Assembly (NCBI GenBank): GCA_900291925.1
Contig: UWYS01000002.1
Span: 372,001-436,000, forward strand
DNA length: 64,000 nt
Direction: 5' to 3'
Origin: Thecaphora thlaspeos
Taxonomy: Eukaryota; Basidiomycota; Ustilaginomycetes; Urocystidales; Glomosporiaceae
Shown here: piece after piece, positions 9,725 through 21,000 of the stretch
Numbering within the stretch: position 1 is the first letter of the stretch
Layout: every line of letters begins with the position of its first letter
Program-made: the position numbers and the translations under genes
The notes under the pieces: generated by a model
The model's input: the letters and a program-made list of their open reading frames with translations, nothing else
What the model was told of the DNA's origin: nothing
The model's database searches: none

Positions 9725-10948
9725 ATGGCCAACCCGAAGAACGCTCAGGAGCTCCTCAAGTGGGGCCTCCAGAACACACCCGATGCTGATGCCACCGGCA
9801 GCTCGCAGTCGGTCGCCCAGATCAGCACTGATATCGCCGCCGGCAAGAGGCCCGACCTCTCTGACCCTCGCCTCTACGACGCCATTATGGGCAAGTCCGA
9901 GGCGCAGATGATGCAGGAGGAGCTCGCCGCCGCCCTCGATCAGTCACGCACCCTCGACGACCGTTGCACTGCCCTCGACAACTTCGAGATGCTCATCGAG
10001 ACGATCGACAACGCCAACAACATCACAAGCATGAGGATGTGGACCCCTCTAGTCGACCTCCTCTCCTCGTCCGAGACGCGCATCCAGACGGCCGCCGCCT
10101 GGATCGTCGGCACCGCCGTTCAGAACAATGACAAGGCCCAGGTGGCCATCCTAGCCTTTGCGCCGCTCGCACCGTTGCTGGACCTGCTTCAGTCGAACGA
10201 CACTGAGACGAGGAGCAAGGCCATGTACGCTCTCAGCGGCCTGCTCAAGCACAACCCCGCCGCCGTCAAGCAGTTCAAGGACATGGACGGCTGGAATCGG
10301 CTTAACGGCGCGCTGCTGGACCCCAACATCACGCTGCGCAGGAAGACGGCCTTCCTCATCAACACACTTCTGTTCCAGGACCCCACCGTTCCCGGCTCGA
10401 CTACAGTCGAGGCCGCACAGACCGCCATTACCACGGCAGTCTCTGCACCGACCTCTTCTGCGACCGCTGTCGCGCCGTCCTCTTCCGATCCTCGAGGGCC
10501 AGGCAGTGCCCCGCTGGAGCGCGGTCCAGAGACCATGCTGACGGGTGTCGCCCACCCAGACGTAGCATCGGCGATCCTGCGATCCGGCCTCCTCCGCACC
10601 CTCATCAGCTCCCTCCTGCCCTCTGGTGCCGCAGGGGTTCAGGAGGACGACCTCCCCCCGGCCGCCGAGCTAGACGGCGACGCCGAGGCGCGGGCCGACC
10701 TCGACTTCGCAGAGAAAGCCACTCGCTCCGTCCTCACCTTTGCGGCCAAGATTGAGCCTGGCCAAAAGGGCAGAGAGTCTGTCGACATGGACGATGCCGT
10801 CGTCGCATTGCTCCGGGCCCTGTCCGCCGACCTCGGAGGTGCCCCCATCGACACCTCCAGCGGCTTCAAGACGAGATGGGACGAGCTGTCCATCGAGCAC
10901 GAGGCGTTCGAGTCGTTTGTCAGCAAGGTCATGAGCTGGTCGGCTTGA
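9725..10948 (+). CDS. FES1: Hsp70 nucleotide exchange factor Fes1 (HspBP1 family)
   Basis: A cytosolic armadillo-type protein that binds the Hsp70 ATPase domain and triggers ADP release, so that misfolded clients are released. Intronless, 407 residues. The N-terminus MANPKNAQELLKWGLQNT and the block ending MGKSEAQMMQEELAAALD are characteristic of Fes1. The armadillo-type repeats follow at about residues 85-240 (AAAWIVGTAVQNNDKAQ, MYALSGLLKHNP, LRRKTAFLINTLLFQDP). Residues after about 225 are a longer Ala/Ser-rich insertion and C-terminal helices, which makes the protein about 110 residues longer than the yeast form. An upstream in-frame extension to 9653 is open, but ATG 9725 begins the conserved sequence and is preceded by ACG. 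Confidence 0.95.
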   Translation: MANPKNAQELLKWGLQNTPDADATGSSQSVAQISTDIAAGKRPDLSDPRLYDAIMGKSEAQMMQEELAAALDQSRTLDDRCTALDNFEMLIETIDNANNITSMRMWTPLVDLLSSSETRIQTAAAWIVGTAVQNNDKAQVAILAFAPLAPLLDLLQSNDTETRSKAMYALSGLLKHNPAAVKQFKDMDGWNRLNGALLDPNITLRRKTAFLINTLLFQDPTVPGSTTVEAAQTAITTAVSAPTSSATAVAPSSSDPRGPGSAPLERGPETMLTGVAHPDVASAILRSGLLRTLISSLLPSGAAGVQEDDLPPAAELDGDAEARADLDFAEKATRSVLTFAAKIEPGQKGRESVDMDDAVVALLRALSADLGGAPIDTSSGFKTRWDELSIEHEAFESFVSKVMSWSA

Positions 10949-11966
10949 GATCTGCCCTGCCTCGAATCGTCTTTACTACCTTGGGCCACCTTTGCATATC
11001 CTCTTGCCTCTTTCGTGTGGACACGCACCAAATTGTTTGTTGCGACCTCGAGAGTCAACCTCACCTGTACTTTTAGCGTTTGACCTCGATTGCAATGCCG
11101 TGTTACTGTGTCTGATCTGTGGCGCAAGCTACATACCACAAGCGTTCGCGGGCACCGGCGGCGAGAACGAGAAGCGCGAGCGAGGGCAAGGCGTGACGGC
11201 AGCGTGGAGCGGCGTGACCGCCACACCAAGCTGATGGCCCTTGTGCGATATTACCAACGTAGCGGCGTTGATTCACTGAAGGCGGTCCCCTGCCATGGCT
11301 CCGTCGATGGCTCCGACGGTGTGTACTCAGCGATAGCCAGAGCGATACTTACGATGCTGGAAGCACAACGGAGCTTATGGACCGTGAGCCGAGGAGAGTT
11401 GTGAACCCGCTCCGCCGACTCCATGAGGCTGTCGGAGGCCTCAAATCCGCAACTTGAACGACTGTCACCTGACGTTCGTGGAGACATGCTGCCACGATGA
11501 TTTCGTGGTCTGCCCAAGGTCTTGCGACCTCTCTTTCCAAGCCGAGCGCCTGGTTTGTTGCGATAAGCCGCCGGGAGGCCGGCACGGGGGAGCGTCACTG
11601 GGCCCGCATTGCCGAGCTTGCAGAGGAGAGCGGGCCGGCGGAAGGAGATATGTTATGGTGACGGCAATGCGAGGCCTTCCGACGAAACGGGCACTTTCGC
11701 TTCGCTTGACACTAGAGTCCCTCCTTGACTTCAGGTAACTAGATCTGTACTGTATGTCGTCTGTGTTGGCGTGCGTACCCTTGACCACCACACCTCGCTT
11801 CGTGCGCCAGGTCTTGGTCGCCGTCGATGAGAAGAAGCTGCATATAAGAGGGCAGCTTCCCCTCGCTATGCCCCTTCTATCGGCCATCATCCCCGCTTTC
11901 CCTCCAGGCCAGATCTTCCTCTCTCTTCCCTCAACCTTTCGACCGCCTCTCTGCCTCGCCTGCGCT
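10949..11966. other. Intergenic between FES1 and the carboxypeptidase remnant
   Basis: About 1 kb without a supportable gene. The right end (about 11870-11960) is pyrimidine-rich and probably the old promoter/5' UTR of the carboxypeptidase. A tRNA-like stretch near 11380-11460 on the minus strand fails to fold and was rejected. Confidence 0.4.
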
Positions 11967-13637
11967 ATGGGTCTGACGAAGCTGCTCGTAGCGCTTCTGG
12001 CGCTCTCGTGCAACTGCGCCGACCGACCTCGTGAAGAAGACCGGACATGCGGGGGTCCCCATGCGGTACAAGCAGGTCGAAGCGGGCGTCTGCGAGCAGA
12101 ACGTGGACATCAAGAGCTATTCGGGCTACGCCGACGTCGGCGAGAGGGAGCACATCTTCTTCTGGTTCTTCAAGACGCGCAATGGCGATCCCAAGGATGC
12201 ACCGCTCACCGTCTGGATCAATGGTGGGCCCGGCTCGTCGTCGATGATCGGCCTCTTGCAGGAGCTCGGTCCCTGCGGAGTCAATGCAAGCGGCAAAGCC
12301 ATGGATAACCATTACAGCTTCAGCAACGTCCGCAACATGCTCTTCATAGACCAGCCCACGACTACGGGCTTCTCCTACAGCGAGCCCGTCCCGGCGTATG
12401 CCAATCCCAGCACGGTGTCCATCATCGTCCTGCCCGACGACACATGTCCCGAGTATGCCCAGCGGTACGGCACCTGTGGGACCTACTCGCGGCCCGACGT
12501 CACACTGACGGCCAACACGACCCAGGCGGCCGCTCCCAACTTCTGGCGCACGCTGCAAGGCTTCGTGGGCGCGTTCCCCGGGTACTCGCGCAAAGGCTTC
12601 AACCTGGCCACCGAATCGTACGGCGGCCACTACGGCCCCACGTTTGGCGCCTACATCGAGCAGCAGAACGCCAAGAAGATCGAGGGAGCCGTCGAGATCA
12701 AGCTCGAGCCAGTGTTTATCGGCAACGGTTGGTTCGACCCGCTGATCCAGTACCAGGCCTACCACAACTTCACCGTCTCGCCGGGCAACACGTACGACTA
12801 CAAGTCCTACAACTCGACGCAGGAGGCCCAGCTGTTCAACGCACTGTATGGAGCGGGCAACTGCGTCGACCAGGTCAAGCAGTGCTACGCCTCGGGCCTG
12901 GTGGTGTGCAGCACGGCCGACACCTTCTGCGCCCAGAACGTCGAGTCGCAGCTCGACAACTACGCCAACCGCGACGAGTACGACATCCGCGAGCTTTCGC
13001 CCGACCCCTTCCCGTACTCGTTCTACGTCGACTATCTCAACACACCCAAGGTCCAGACGGCCATCCGTACCTACCAGAACTTCAGCGAGAGCTCGTCGAC
13101 GACGCGCGCGAGAGCAACACCATCGAGAGCGTGCGCAGCCTGCTCAACCAGGGCGTCAACGACTGCAACTGGCTCGGCGTCCAGAAGGTGGCCGAGGAAA
13201 ACGGGCACGAGGGCTTCTCGAGCGCCGGTTTCGTCGACCTCGAGACGAGCGATGGCGTCGCGCACGGCCAGATCAAGCAGAGCGGCCAATCCAGCTTTGT
13301 GCGGGTGTACGAGAGCGGGCACGAGGTGCCGTTCTACCAGCCGCTGGCTGCGCTGGAGCTGTTTGAGCGCGCCATTGTTGGCGTGGATCTGGCAACGGGC
13401 AAGGAGAAGATCACGGCGGGCAGCCGCTACCGGACGGTGGGGAGCAAGAGGAGCACGTACCGCGAAGGCAACAGCACGATTCAGTTGGAGCCGTCGAGCG
13501 CGTCGGCGACCTACAACACCACCACTGGCACTCTTGACCCGTCGAGCAACAGCACCGAGGCCAAAGACGCAGCCATGACGGTGGTCAAGGTGAGCCGTTT
13601 CGGGTTCCGCCGACGGGCCTATGCGGCGCCGCTCTGA
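11967..13637 (+). pseudogene. Secreted serine carboxypeptidase (peptidase family S10), frameshifted and lacking the catalytic Asp
   Basis: The family removes C-terminal residues from peptides with a Ser-Asp-His triad in the secretory pathway or outside the cell. A hydrophobic signal peptide (MGLTKLLVALLALSC) begins at 11967. The mature part reads in another frame (DLVKKTGHAGVPMRY), so a one-base shift lies between about 11992 and 12030. The oxyanion motif WINGGPGSSS and the active-site motif ATESYGGHYGP are present. A second shift occurs near 13090-13115 (after NFSESSS, resuming at DDARESNTIESV). Just downstream GVN joins directly to DCNWLG at 13160/13161, where the family has a stretch containing the catalytic Asp. 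The His motif ESGHEVPFYQP is intact. There are no stop codons in the three reading segments, so the damage looks recent, or is an assembly error. Confidence 0.8.
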
Positions 13638-14143
13638 GCAAGGTGGCGTGCCTCCTTGAAGCTGAAGGCGAAGAGCGATGGACGACGTGGACCCACGGCC
13701 AAGCTCGACCACATTGTGAACTATACGGGTCGATGAGACGTCCATGTCGTTAGAAGAGGCGGAAGGTCATTCTTGATAAGAGTTTCTATTGCTGTGCCGC
13801 TTGTGCTGGTGGTGGTGGTGGTGTAGCTGTCTGGCGGAGCGTAGTGTTAGGTGCCGGCCGAGTGGAAATGAAAAAGCCCATTTTCTTATTGCCACGGCGC
13901 ACGCACCTGCCTCGTTGGTGGGCGGCTGAGTTCCTCTCTCCTCACTCCTCTCTCCTCTCTTCTCTCCACCATGGACAACAACGCATCCTCTCCACCTTGG
14001 ACAACAACGCATACCCTCGCCGGTGGCGATGGTCTCTAGCCGCCCACCGCCACCCTCGTCGCCCCTCTCAATTTTCTCCTTTCATCGTCGTACATTGTCC
14101 GGCTAACCCCTACATCGTCCCGTCCCCCTCCCCGCCCTTCACC
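13638..14143. other. Intergenic: carboxypeptidase 3' side to the adaptor-motif gene
   Basis: Holds the promoter and CT-rich 5' UTR of the next gene. A partial direct repeat of a CCACC..TGGACAACAACGCAT unit occurs at about 13967-14010. The open frame upstream of ATG 14144 extends to 13844 but shows no conserved sequence. Confidence 0.4.
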
Positions 14144-16663
14144 ATGGACCCTTGGTCCAGCCCGTGGATCGATGACAACGACGCCGCAACAGCTCCGCCG
14201 TCGCTGCCACAGTCGCACGGCGCCGACTCTGCCATCGCAGCCTTACCCATAGACTCGTCCGACCTGTGGTCGAAAGACGACAGCCTCCAGCCAGCACACA
14301 ACGCCCCCCTCCCTGCCGACGACGCAGCACCTCGCCCGTCGCCTAGCCCGCAGCAAGGCTCAACGCTGAAGAAGCTTTCATCCTCTCTCTTCGCCACCAA
14401 CTCGACTCCATGGTCCACCGACTCTGCTCAGAATGAGCCCTCTCAGACTCCGGTAGTGTTCATCCCGGAGTCAACCACGCCCACTAGGCGCCTGCCATCA
14501 CTCGACTTCGCCACCCCCACCGCAGAGGCAGATCCATGGGCCGCCACTCCTCAGCCTCCCACAGCGCCTTCTGCTGCAGCGTCGTCCTCCTCCTCCTTTC
14601 AATCCCACGCCCAAGCAGGTCTCAAGGGTTCAGCTGACACTCCGGGCTGGGAGAAGGACACAGCGCCCAGCTCGCACGTCAATGTGGTGCCTCAGCTGGC
14701 TTCGCCAACACGACACTTCCGCTCGGACGATGCGGCCGCAACCACCTGGTCCTCCACCTCTCAGCTATCCCCCGATCATCGTTTGCCTACACTCGGCACC
14801 GACTCAGCCGACAGCGGCGAGCTAGAAGATGACGTCTGGACATCTGCCGCCGCCAAAAGAGCCCAGCAGGGCACGCGGCTGTCGTCCGACGAGCTGGACA
14901 AGCTCAAAGTAGACGCGAGGCGGATGATTCCGGCCGTCGGGGATGCAGACGTCCTTGCCTCGACGTTTAGGATGGACCCGGCCGGCGAGCAGGGATGGGG
15001 CAGCCTGTTTGGCGCCGAGGGCAGCAAAGCGGACGTGTTGCGCGACCTCCGCCAGGCGCCGAGCGCGTCGCCTTCAGAGGCCGTCGCATCACCGGGCAGC
15101 GCCTACGGCAAGGCCCACCACAACTCGGCTCTAGCACGTGAGGCCGTCCGCCAGACGGAAGGCAAAGGCGTCAAACTGACGTCATCCGAGTCAAGCGGAT
15201 TCTGGAAGGGAAGGGCCAGGGCGGCGCCCAAGCCAGAGTGGGAGGCAGACGGCGCGATACCGGTGCACTCGGCAGCTTCGGCGGGCGGCAAGGTCGATGA
15301 TTCGAGCAAGAGCACGGAAGCGGAAAGCAAAGGCAGTGCAGGGCCTGGTTGGTATCAGACGACGCCAAAGGAAGCCCGTCCCGCCTCTTCCGGTGGCCTC
15401 TTTGCGAGCCTGTTCCGCGGCCGCCAGGCAACCACTACTTCTACGCCGAGCCCGACCATCAGCGCTGGCACCTCGTCGCCGAGGGCTAGCGTCGACCAGG
15501 CAAGGACAGAATCGGTTGAGCAGCCTTCGGTGCCGCTGCACGCTTCCGCCATGGTCACGTCGATCTCGACCCCGCCATCTGTCATGCCAGCGTACAGCGG
15601 CCCACGCGGCTCGCAGTACACCGATGATCCTTCAGGGCCCGACCTGATGCAGATGGGCCAGCCCAGCGACGGTGCGGCCGCGCAATTGGGCAGCGAGACG
15701 AGGGCCGACGAGAGCAAGCCTTCGATCCTGAGCCGCTGGAAGGGTCGCAGCCTGTTTGGAAGCGCTCGTTCATCCAAGCCAAGCACTAGCGGCGCAACAG
15801 GAGCTACAGGCTTCAGCGACGATGACTTCAACTGGCTCGACAGTCGACACCCTGTCAGCCAAGCGGCGTACACGGACGATGGGAGCTACTCCCACGACGA
15901 CAGCTACGACAATGCCTTTGATGACGGCAGCACCTCGCGAGATGCCATACCCGGGCCCAGGCGCAACGGCCGGCAGGTTGGCAGCTTGTTGGACGCAGAA
16001 GAGGAGGACGACCGCTATGACGCCCCGCCACCGAAGGCTAGTGGTACCAGCTTGACCTCGGCCGACTTGCTCGGGGGAATCGACTCGCTCGGCCTTGCGA
16101 AGAAGCCCTTGCCTCGGCTGAGCGACGCGAGCGCCAACCCACAGCAAGCACGCCAGGGGGAGAACGGCATGCGGCCAAAGGCCTCGTCCGCCACAGACTG
16201 GCCCGACCTGGACTGGGACGAGCCGAGGAAGCTGCCTGCCAAGGGCAATTCGACCGCCGTGAGCGGCCGTCCGACGACGAGCCCCTCGACGGGCGCAAAC
16301 TTGGCCAGGTCGGTCTCGCTCGCCATGCCAACTTCGTACCCTGCAGCAGCGCGGGCCAGCCCGGCCATTTCCACGCCCAGTCCGACGCTCTCGCAAACCT
16401 CTGTCCGACTACCACCGCCGCCTTTGTCGCACCGCGTCTCGCTGCCACCGCCGCCACGCGCCGGCAAGGTTGCGGAGCCCATGGCGAAGCCGCCGAGTGG
16501 GCTGTCGACGTCTGACAACCTACTGTTCTCCGACTTTGAAACGACGCCGGGCGACGTCGCATCGGTGGCGACCGCGAGTGCGCCACCGGCGAGGTCTGCA
16601 CCACGCCTCAGTCAAGGCAATACCCTAACGGCGGACGACCTCAGCTTCTTCGACAGCCTCTGA
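14144..16663 (+). CDS. Large disordered protein with endocytic/TGN adaptor-binding-like motifs
   Basis: Intronless, 839 residues, Ser/Pro/Ala-rich and largely predicted disordered; no catalytic domain is recognised. It starts MDPWSSPWIDDND, directly after a favourable ACC context. Short motifs suggest clathrin-adaptor accessory function: DPW tripeptides (residues 2-4 and again in EADPWAATP), an acidic-aromatic GFSDDDFNWLD, TDWPDLDWDEP, ADLLGGIDSLGL, and the ends NLLFSDFE and LSFFDSL. A more folded piece may lie around residues 245-300 (LKVDARRMIPAVGDADVLAS, MDPAGEQGWGSLFG). The motif reading is inference; DPW and acidic FxxF/W motifs bind AP-2 and gamma-ear appendages in other eukaryotes. No family name can be given with confidence. 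Confidence 0.7.
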   Translation: MDPWSSPWIDDNDAATAPPSLPQSHGADSAIAALPIDSSDLWSKDDSLQPAHNAPLPADDAAPRPSPSPQQGSTLKKLSSSLFATNSTPWSTDSAQNEPSQTPVVFIPESTTPTRRLPSLDFATPTAEADPWAATPQPPTAPSAAASSSSSFQSHAQAGLKGSADTPGWEKDTAPSSHVNVVPQLASPTRHFRSDDAAATTWSSTSQLSPDHRLPTLGTDSADSGELEDDVWTSAAAKRAQQGTRLSSDELDKLKVDARRMIPAVGDADVLASTFRMDPAGEQGWGSLFGAEGSKADVLRDLRQAPSASPSEAVASPGSAYGKAHHNSALAREAVRQTEGKGVKLTSSESSGFWKGRARAAPKPEWEADGAIPVHSAASAGGKVDDSSKSTEAESKGSAGPGWYQTTPKEARPASSGGLFASLFRGRQATTTSTPSPTISAGTSSPRASVDQARTESVEQPSVPLHASAMVTSISTPPSVMPAYSGPRGSQYTDDPSGPDLMQMGQPSDGAAAQLGSETRADESKPSILSRWKGRSLFGSARSSKPSTSGATGATGFSDDDFNWLDSRHPVSQAAYTDDGSYSHDDSYDNAFDDGSTSRDAIPGPRRNGRQVGSLLDAEEEDDRYDAPPPKASGTSLTSADLLGGIDSLGLAKKPLPRLSDASANPQQARQGENGMRPKASSATDWPDLDWDEPRKLPAKGNSTAVSGRPTTSPSTGANLARSVSLAMPTSYPAAARASPAISTPSPTLSQTSVRLPPPPLSHRVSLPPPPRAGKVAEPMAKPPSGLSTSDNLLFSDFETTPGDVASVATASAPPARSAPRLSQGNTLTADDLSFFDSL

Positions 16664-16877
16664 CCGGCTCCACCCTTCGCGTTGTAGGCGCTGTGCTGTA
16701 TCTCTGTCCCTCGTACTCTTTCTAAACCTTTGGCAATTCGCGGATGCGCCGGATATGTGTATGTGTAACGTGTGGACTGCGCGACTCGGGTGCAGGGGAA
16801 TGGTATGTACAAGTTGCGAAGGGCGGTCCGCACCGTCAAGCGTCTACCGGATGGTCGGGCTAAGACGCTGGCTGTGC

Positions 16878-17291
16878 TCATTTAGACCCCTTTTCTTTGA
16901 AGAGGACATGCTGTCGGACTGTTGCGCGGGTGGCGAGGGGAGTGACGGATGAGATGAGCAACGTGATGCTTGACGGCGTGCTCGCGTTCGCTCGTCAAGC
17001 AAGAGACGTCGGATCTCGTCGCTACTCACTCTTGGGATCGTACTTGATCATGCTGATCTTGTCGGCCGTTCTGGTCCTTGTTGTGGTGTAGTGGTATCCC
17101 GTACCGGCTGTGGAGAGGAGACGGGCGATGATGACCCTGCAGACGGCACAGAGAGGGAGGAGGAAGGACGAAAGGAAAAAGACAGAAGAAAGAGGTCAGT
17201 TCGATCTTCGGGATCGGTCGCCTGGCTCTGCACAACACGGTGTGGGACTCGGGCTGTTGGATGCGTACCTCGCTTTGGACTTGGCGGCCAT
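16878..17291 (-). CDS. MRPL39: Mitochondrial large-subunit ribosomal protein bL33m
   Basis: A very small structural protein of the mitochondrial 54S/large ribosomal subunit. It is split into three short exons that an ORF scan misses: 17291-17269, 17136-17030 and 16918-16878. Splicing gives 56 residues starting [20 protein letters not shown], with the bL33 hallmarks [28 protein letters not shown] and a basic C-terminus ending GSK. Splice sites are GTACGC..CAG and GTGAGT..CAG and the phases agree. Length matches bacterial and mitochondrial L33. The symbol follows the yeast bL33m name. Confidence 0.93.
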
Positions 17292-17642
17292 GTTTCTGTG
17301 TTTCTGTGGTGCAGCTGTGATGCTGTAGGGAGAGGACGAGGTCGAGGTAGGACGAGGAGCGAGGAGCGAGGCAGGGTCGGTGGTGATGAGGGCTGGAAGA
17401 GGAAGAAAAGGGCGTGGCGTCCCGAGGCGGAGATGGGTCCGACCTGGGTTGCGCGCCGAGTTTCGGTTCCGCCTTTTGGCGTTGGCGGGGCAAGGGTTGA
17501 AGCACAGGCGCGTTGCAAGCCTCCAAGAACTGATTAATCCGCTTCGGGTCAGCGTCCGCGCGTGCTGGCAGCCTCTTCTGTGTCCACTCCTCCATCATCA
17601 TCCCCAGCCCAGCCGGCCTGGCAAAGCCCAAGCCAAGTCGCC

Positions 17643-17954
17643 ATGGACGACAACCTCACAATGACACAGCTCCTCCTTTACCTGCTAAAAGGTGGGGGAG
17701 GCGGTGACGTCGTCGGCAGCATGGGACCGGACGCTTGGATGGAGTGGCCCATCACCCTCTCCACGACAGCCGCACACAGCGACGTTCACGCCCATCCAGA
17801 CGGCGTCAGGATCAGGCTCATGGTCGAGCTCGGCGGCCAAGCGGCCCGTGGCTCGGACCGGTGGGACGCCGCGGCGGGCGCAAATGCAACCTGGAAGACC
17901 TGCACTCTCATTCTCGACGGCAAACCGGCTGCAATGGTGGCGCCAACGACCTAG
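17643..17954 (+). CDS. Possible small hypothetical protein (103 aa)
   Basis: An ATG in good context (GCCATGG) opens 103 codons to a TAG, beginning MDDNLTMTQLLLYLLKGGGGG and containing several Trp residues (MEWPITL, DRWDAAAG, NATWKTC). Third positions are G/C-rich as in neighbouring genes. No family is recognised and no splice sites are needed. It lies divergently from bL33m, whose start is 352 bp away, and converges on the ABCD transporter gene. It could equally be noise in GC-rich DNA. Confidence 0.3.
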   Translation: MDDNLTMTQLLLYLLKGGGGGDVVGSMGPDAWMEWPITLSTTAAHSDVHAHPDGVRIRLMVELGGQAARGSDRWDAAAGANATWKTCTLILDGKPAAMVAPTT

Positions 17955-18059
17955 GCTGCGATTTACATAGATAGCTGGCACGCGCCCTGCTGCTCGCTCA
18001 CGCAGCTCGGGTGGCGCCGCAGCATACATCGAGAGGCTGGCTTGCATGCAGATGTTCGT

Positions 18060-21000
18060 TCACACTTTGCTAAAGGCGAGCTCAGACTGGATCTCACCGA
18101 TCCTCTCCTTCCATCCGTCGACGTCCGCCATCTTTTTCTGCACAGCACGGCCGGAGACAAATAGAGGAGCCGTCAGCTGCGAAACTCCAGCAGCCGAATC
18201 CAGTAGCGACAATGCATCGATCCATCCAGTCGTTGCCTCGGCGTCGTGCACTCACCTCGAGTTCGGCAATCTCGTTCTCCATCGACAGCTGCTCGGTCTC
18301 GGCGCCGATGTAGTCGGTCTCCCACGCTCCGTGCTCGCCTGTCAGGCGCAGCAGCACGTCGTGATACTTGAACAGAGATGGCCGGTGCGAGATTGTGACG
18401 AGGGCTGTCGAAGGTTCGGAGAACGAAGAGGGAAAAGCCAGAGGTCAGACGCTGCTCTGCTGGGTCGACGCCTCCTCCATGTCCGCTCGTGGCGTTTCAG
18501 TCCACTCACTGATTCCAAGATCTTTTGCGCGGGCGTACATCAGGCCCTCGACTGCGGGGCGGAGGCCAAGGTTGTACCGGCAGGAGGCGGCAAGTGAGTA
18601 ATGCGAAGCAGCACAACCGCAGGGCAAAGTCAAAACAAGAGCGCTGCTTACCATCGGTGGATACGGCGCTCGTGCACTCGTCCAGGATGCCGAACTTGGG
18701 CTGGTGGTAGAAGAGGCGCGCCATGCCCATCTGTGGCGAGTCACACGGAGAAGGACAAAAGTTCGGGTCAGCCCATTAGCGAGTCTGCGCGTCGAGTCGT
18801 TCGCTCGACTTCTCGCTCGGTTCACGCCATCGTACGCACCCTCTGCTTTTCGCCTCCGGAGAGGACGTCCTTCCATTCCTTGCGAGTCTCCCAGCCTCCC
18901 TCGCGCGACGGGAGGTAGGCGAGGTGGACGTCCTGGAGGATCTTGATGAGGTCGTCGTCGGTCTTGCCGGTCGCCAGGTGCTCGGGGTACGTGTAGGGGT
19001 AGATGACCTGGTCCCGCAGGCTGCCCGTCGACAGGTACGGCCGCTGCGGCAAGAAGACGATGTCGTTGACCGAAGGTCTCTCGAGCTTCCCTTGGAAGAC
19101 GGGCCACAGCCCGGCAATGACGCGAGCAATGGCCGTCTTGCCCACGCCGTTGGGTCCCGTGATGAGGACATGCTCGCCCGGCCTGATGTGGATGCTGAGG
19201 TCCTTGACCAGCTCCTCGCCTCCACGCTCGAGGCCCGGCGCCGGTGCGACGATGGGGACGTCGGTGAAGCGGACGAGGTCGTGACCTGTCTCGACCTTGC
19301 CGTGGATCTGGCCGAGGTCATAGAAGGGCTTGTCCTCGGCAAGGTCAGCCGGTCTCGGCATCGCCTGGTAGTACTCCTTGTTGAGCAGGTGCAGCGTCGA
19401 GATGAGGGTGTAGACTCGCGACGTGAAGCCGGCCAGCTCGGCTAGCTCCTTGTAGCTGTACATCAGCCGACTTCCCGCGTCGGCCAGCGACAGCAGCAGG
19501 CGGCGGTTCGAGATGTAGGACTCGGTCCTCCGAGCAACGCCGCCCCTCTCCGAGGCAGCATACGCCTCGACTTCCGACGCAACGGTCTTCTTCTTCTCGA
19601 AGCCAAACAGGAAGGGCGACGCGATGATGGCGTAACCAGCGGCCGACCACGCGTACTTCAGGACAAAGTCCTCGGTCATGTTGAAGGCCACCCGGATCTT
19701 GAAGATGCTGTTGACGTGTCGGACCAGGCGCATGTAGGCCCGGTTCAAGATGCTTGCCTCGATCGACGCGCCGTTGTAGAACCTGCGGCACGGAGCCAGG
19801 AACGGGAGGAAGACGAAGCAAGGTGCGTTTGGTCGTCAGCAGCGACATCTTTTTCTGGCAGCGACTCGGCATGGCAAAGGCCAGCTCGACACTCACGCAA
19901 TCTCTTCGGCGTTTGTGATGAGGCGACTGTGGGCGCTGCGGAAGTCGCCCTCCAGCTTGGCCTCGATGGCAGCCAGCTTGCCAAAGGCCGGCGTCACCTT
20001 GCGCAGCACCCAGCCGGTGACGAGGTAGTTGGCAAAGAGGCCGAGCACGCCGCCGGGTCCGAGCGAGCGGCTGAGCGCAAAGTTGAAGATGATCAGGTCT
20101 AGGACGGGCTTGGAGACGTTTGAGTAGAGGGCCGAGAGGGTCTCGCAGAAGCGGGCAATATCGGTGGTGATGTACTGGTCGGCCGAGTCGAGACGGCCGT
20201 CGAGGTTGATGATGCGGTAGAAGTTGGACTTGTCGTTGAGGTAGAGGTCGTGAACGTAGCGCGTCAGGCGGGTGCGGAAGCCGATGGCCAGCTTCGTCTG
20301 GAGGTACCGGATCATGGCGTTGGTGTAGGTGGAGGGGATGGCCAGCAGGAACCAAAGGCCCAGTCCGCGGAGGAAGCCCTTGCCGTTCGTCGAGACGAGG
20401 TCGCGTACAATGACACCGTCGAGCTTCGCCACCAGCATGCTCAGGTACGTCCGGAGGATGAGGAAGGACGTGTGGAGCGCAAAGATGAAGACCTCTTTCG
20501 AGTTCTTGCGCGGGATCAGGATGCGGAAGATGGCCCTGCGGTCGTGTCCGGAGGGCGGCGGTGAATGAGGCCAGGCCAGGCGGGGTAGGGATGCGAAGCG
20601 AGGCGAAGTGATGTAAAGGGGGGATGGGGAATTGGGTTGAGCTTGGAGCAAAGCGATGGTACTGGGCGCAAGAAGTCGAGCGGGGTCAAGGGAAGAGCCG
20701 TGGGACTCACCTAAGCTGGCGGAAGAACTCCTTGTTGACGCCGACCTTTTTGGTAATAGCCGCCGCGGCGCCGCCCTCTGCGCGCATGGCCTTTGCATCC
20801 TCGACCTGTGCTCTTTGTTGATCCTGGCTGCTCGACTTGGCGGAGGCCTTTGTGGAGAGGCTGGCGTGCGACGTGGGCGGCAGCTGCTTGAACTCGTTGA
20901 AGTCGGCGTCAAAGGTCGATTGCCTGGTTGGCTTGACGGGTACGCGCGAGACGCGGCCTCGGTGTGGAACGAGGAGGTGGCGCGAACCGTCCGGGTTGGG

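Noticed and set aside
11380..11470. tRNA-like sequence on the minus strand (TTCAAG and GGGTTCACAAC motifs)
   Set aside because: The T-stem does not pair and no matching acceptor stem is found at the required distance.
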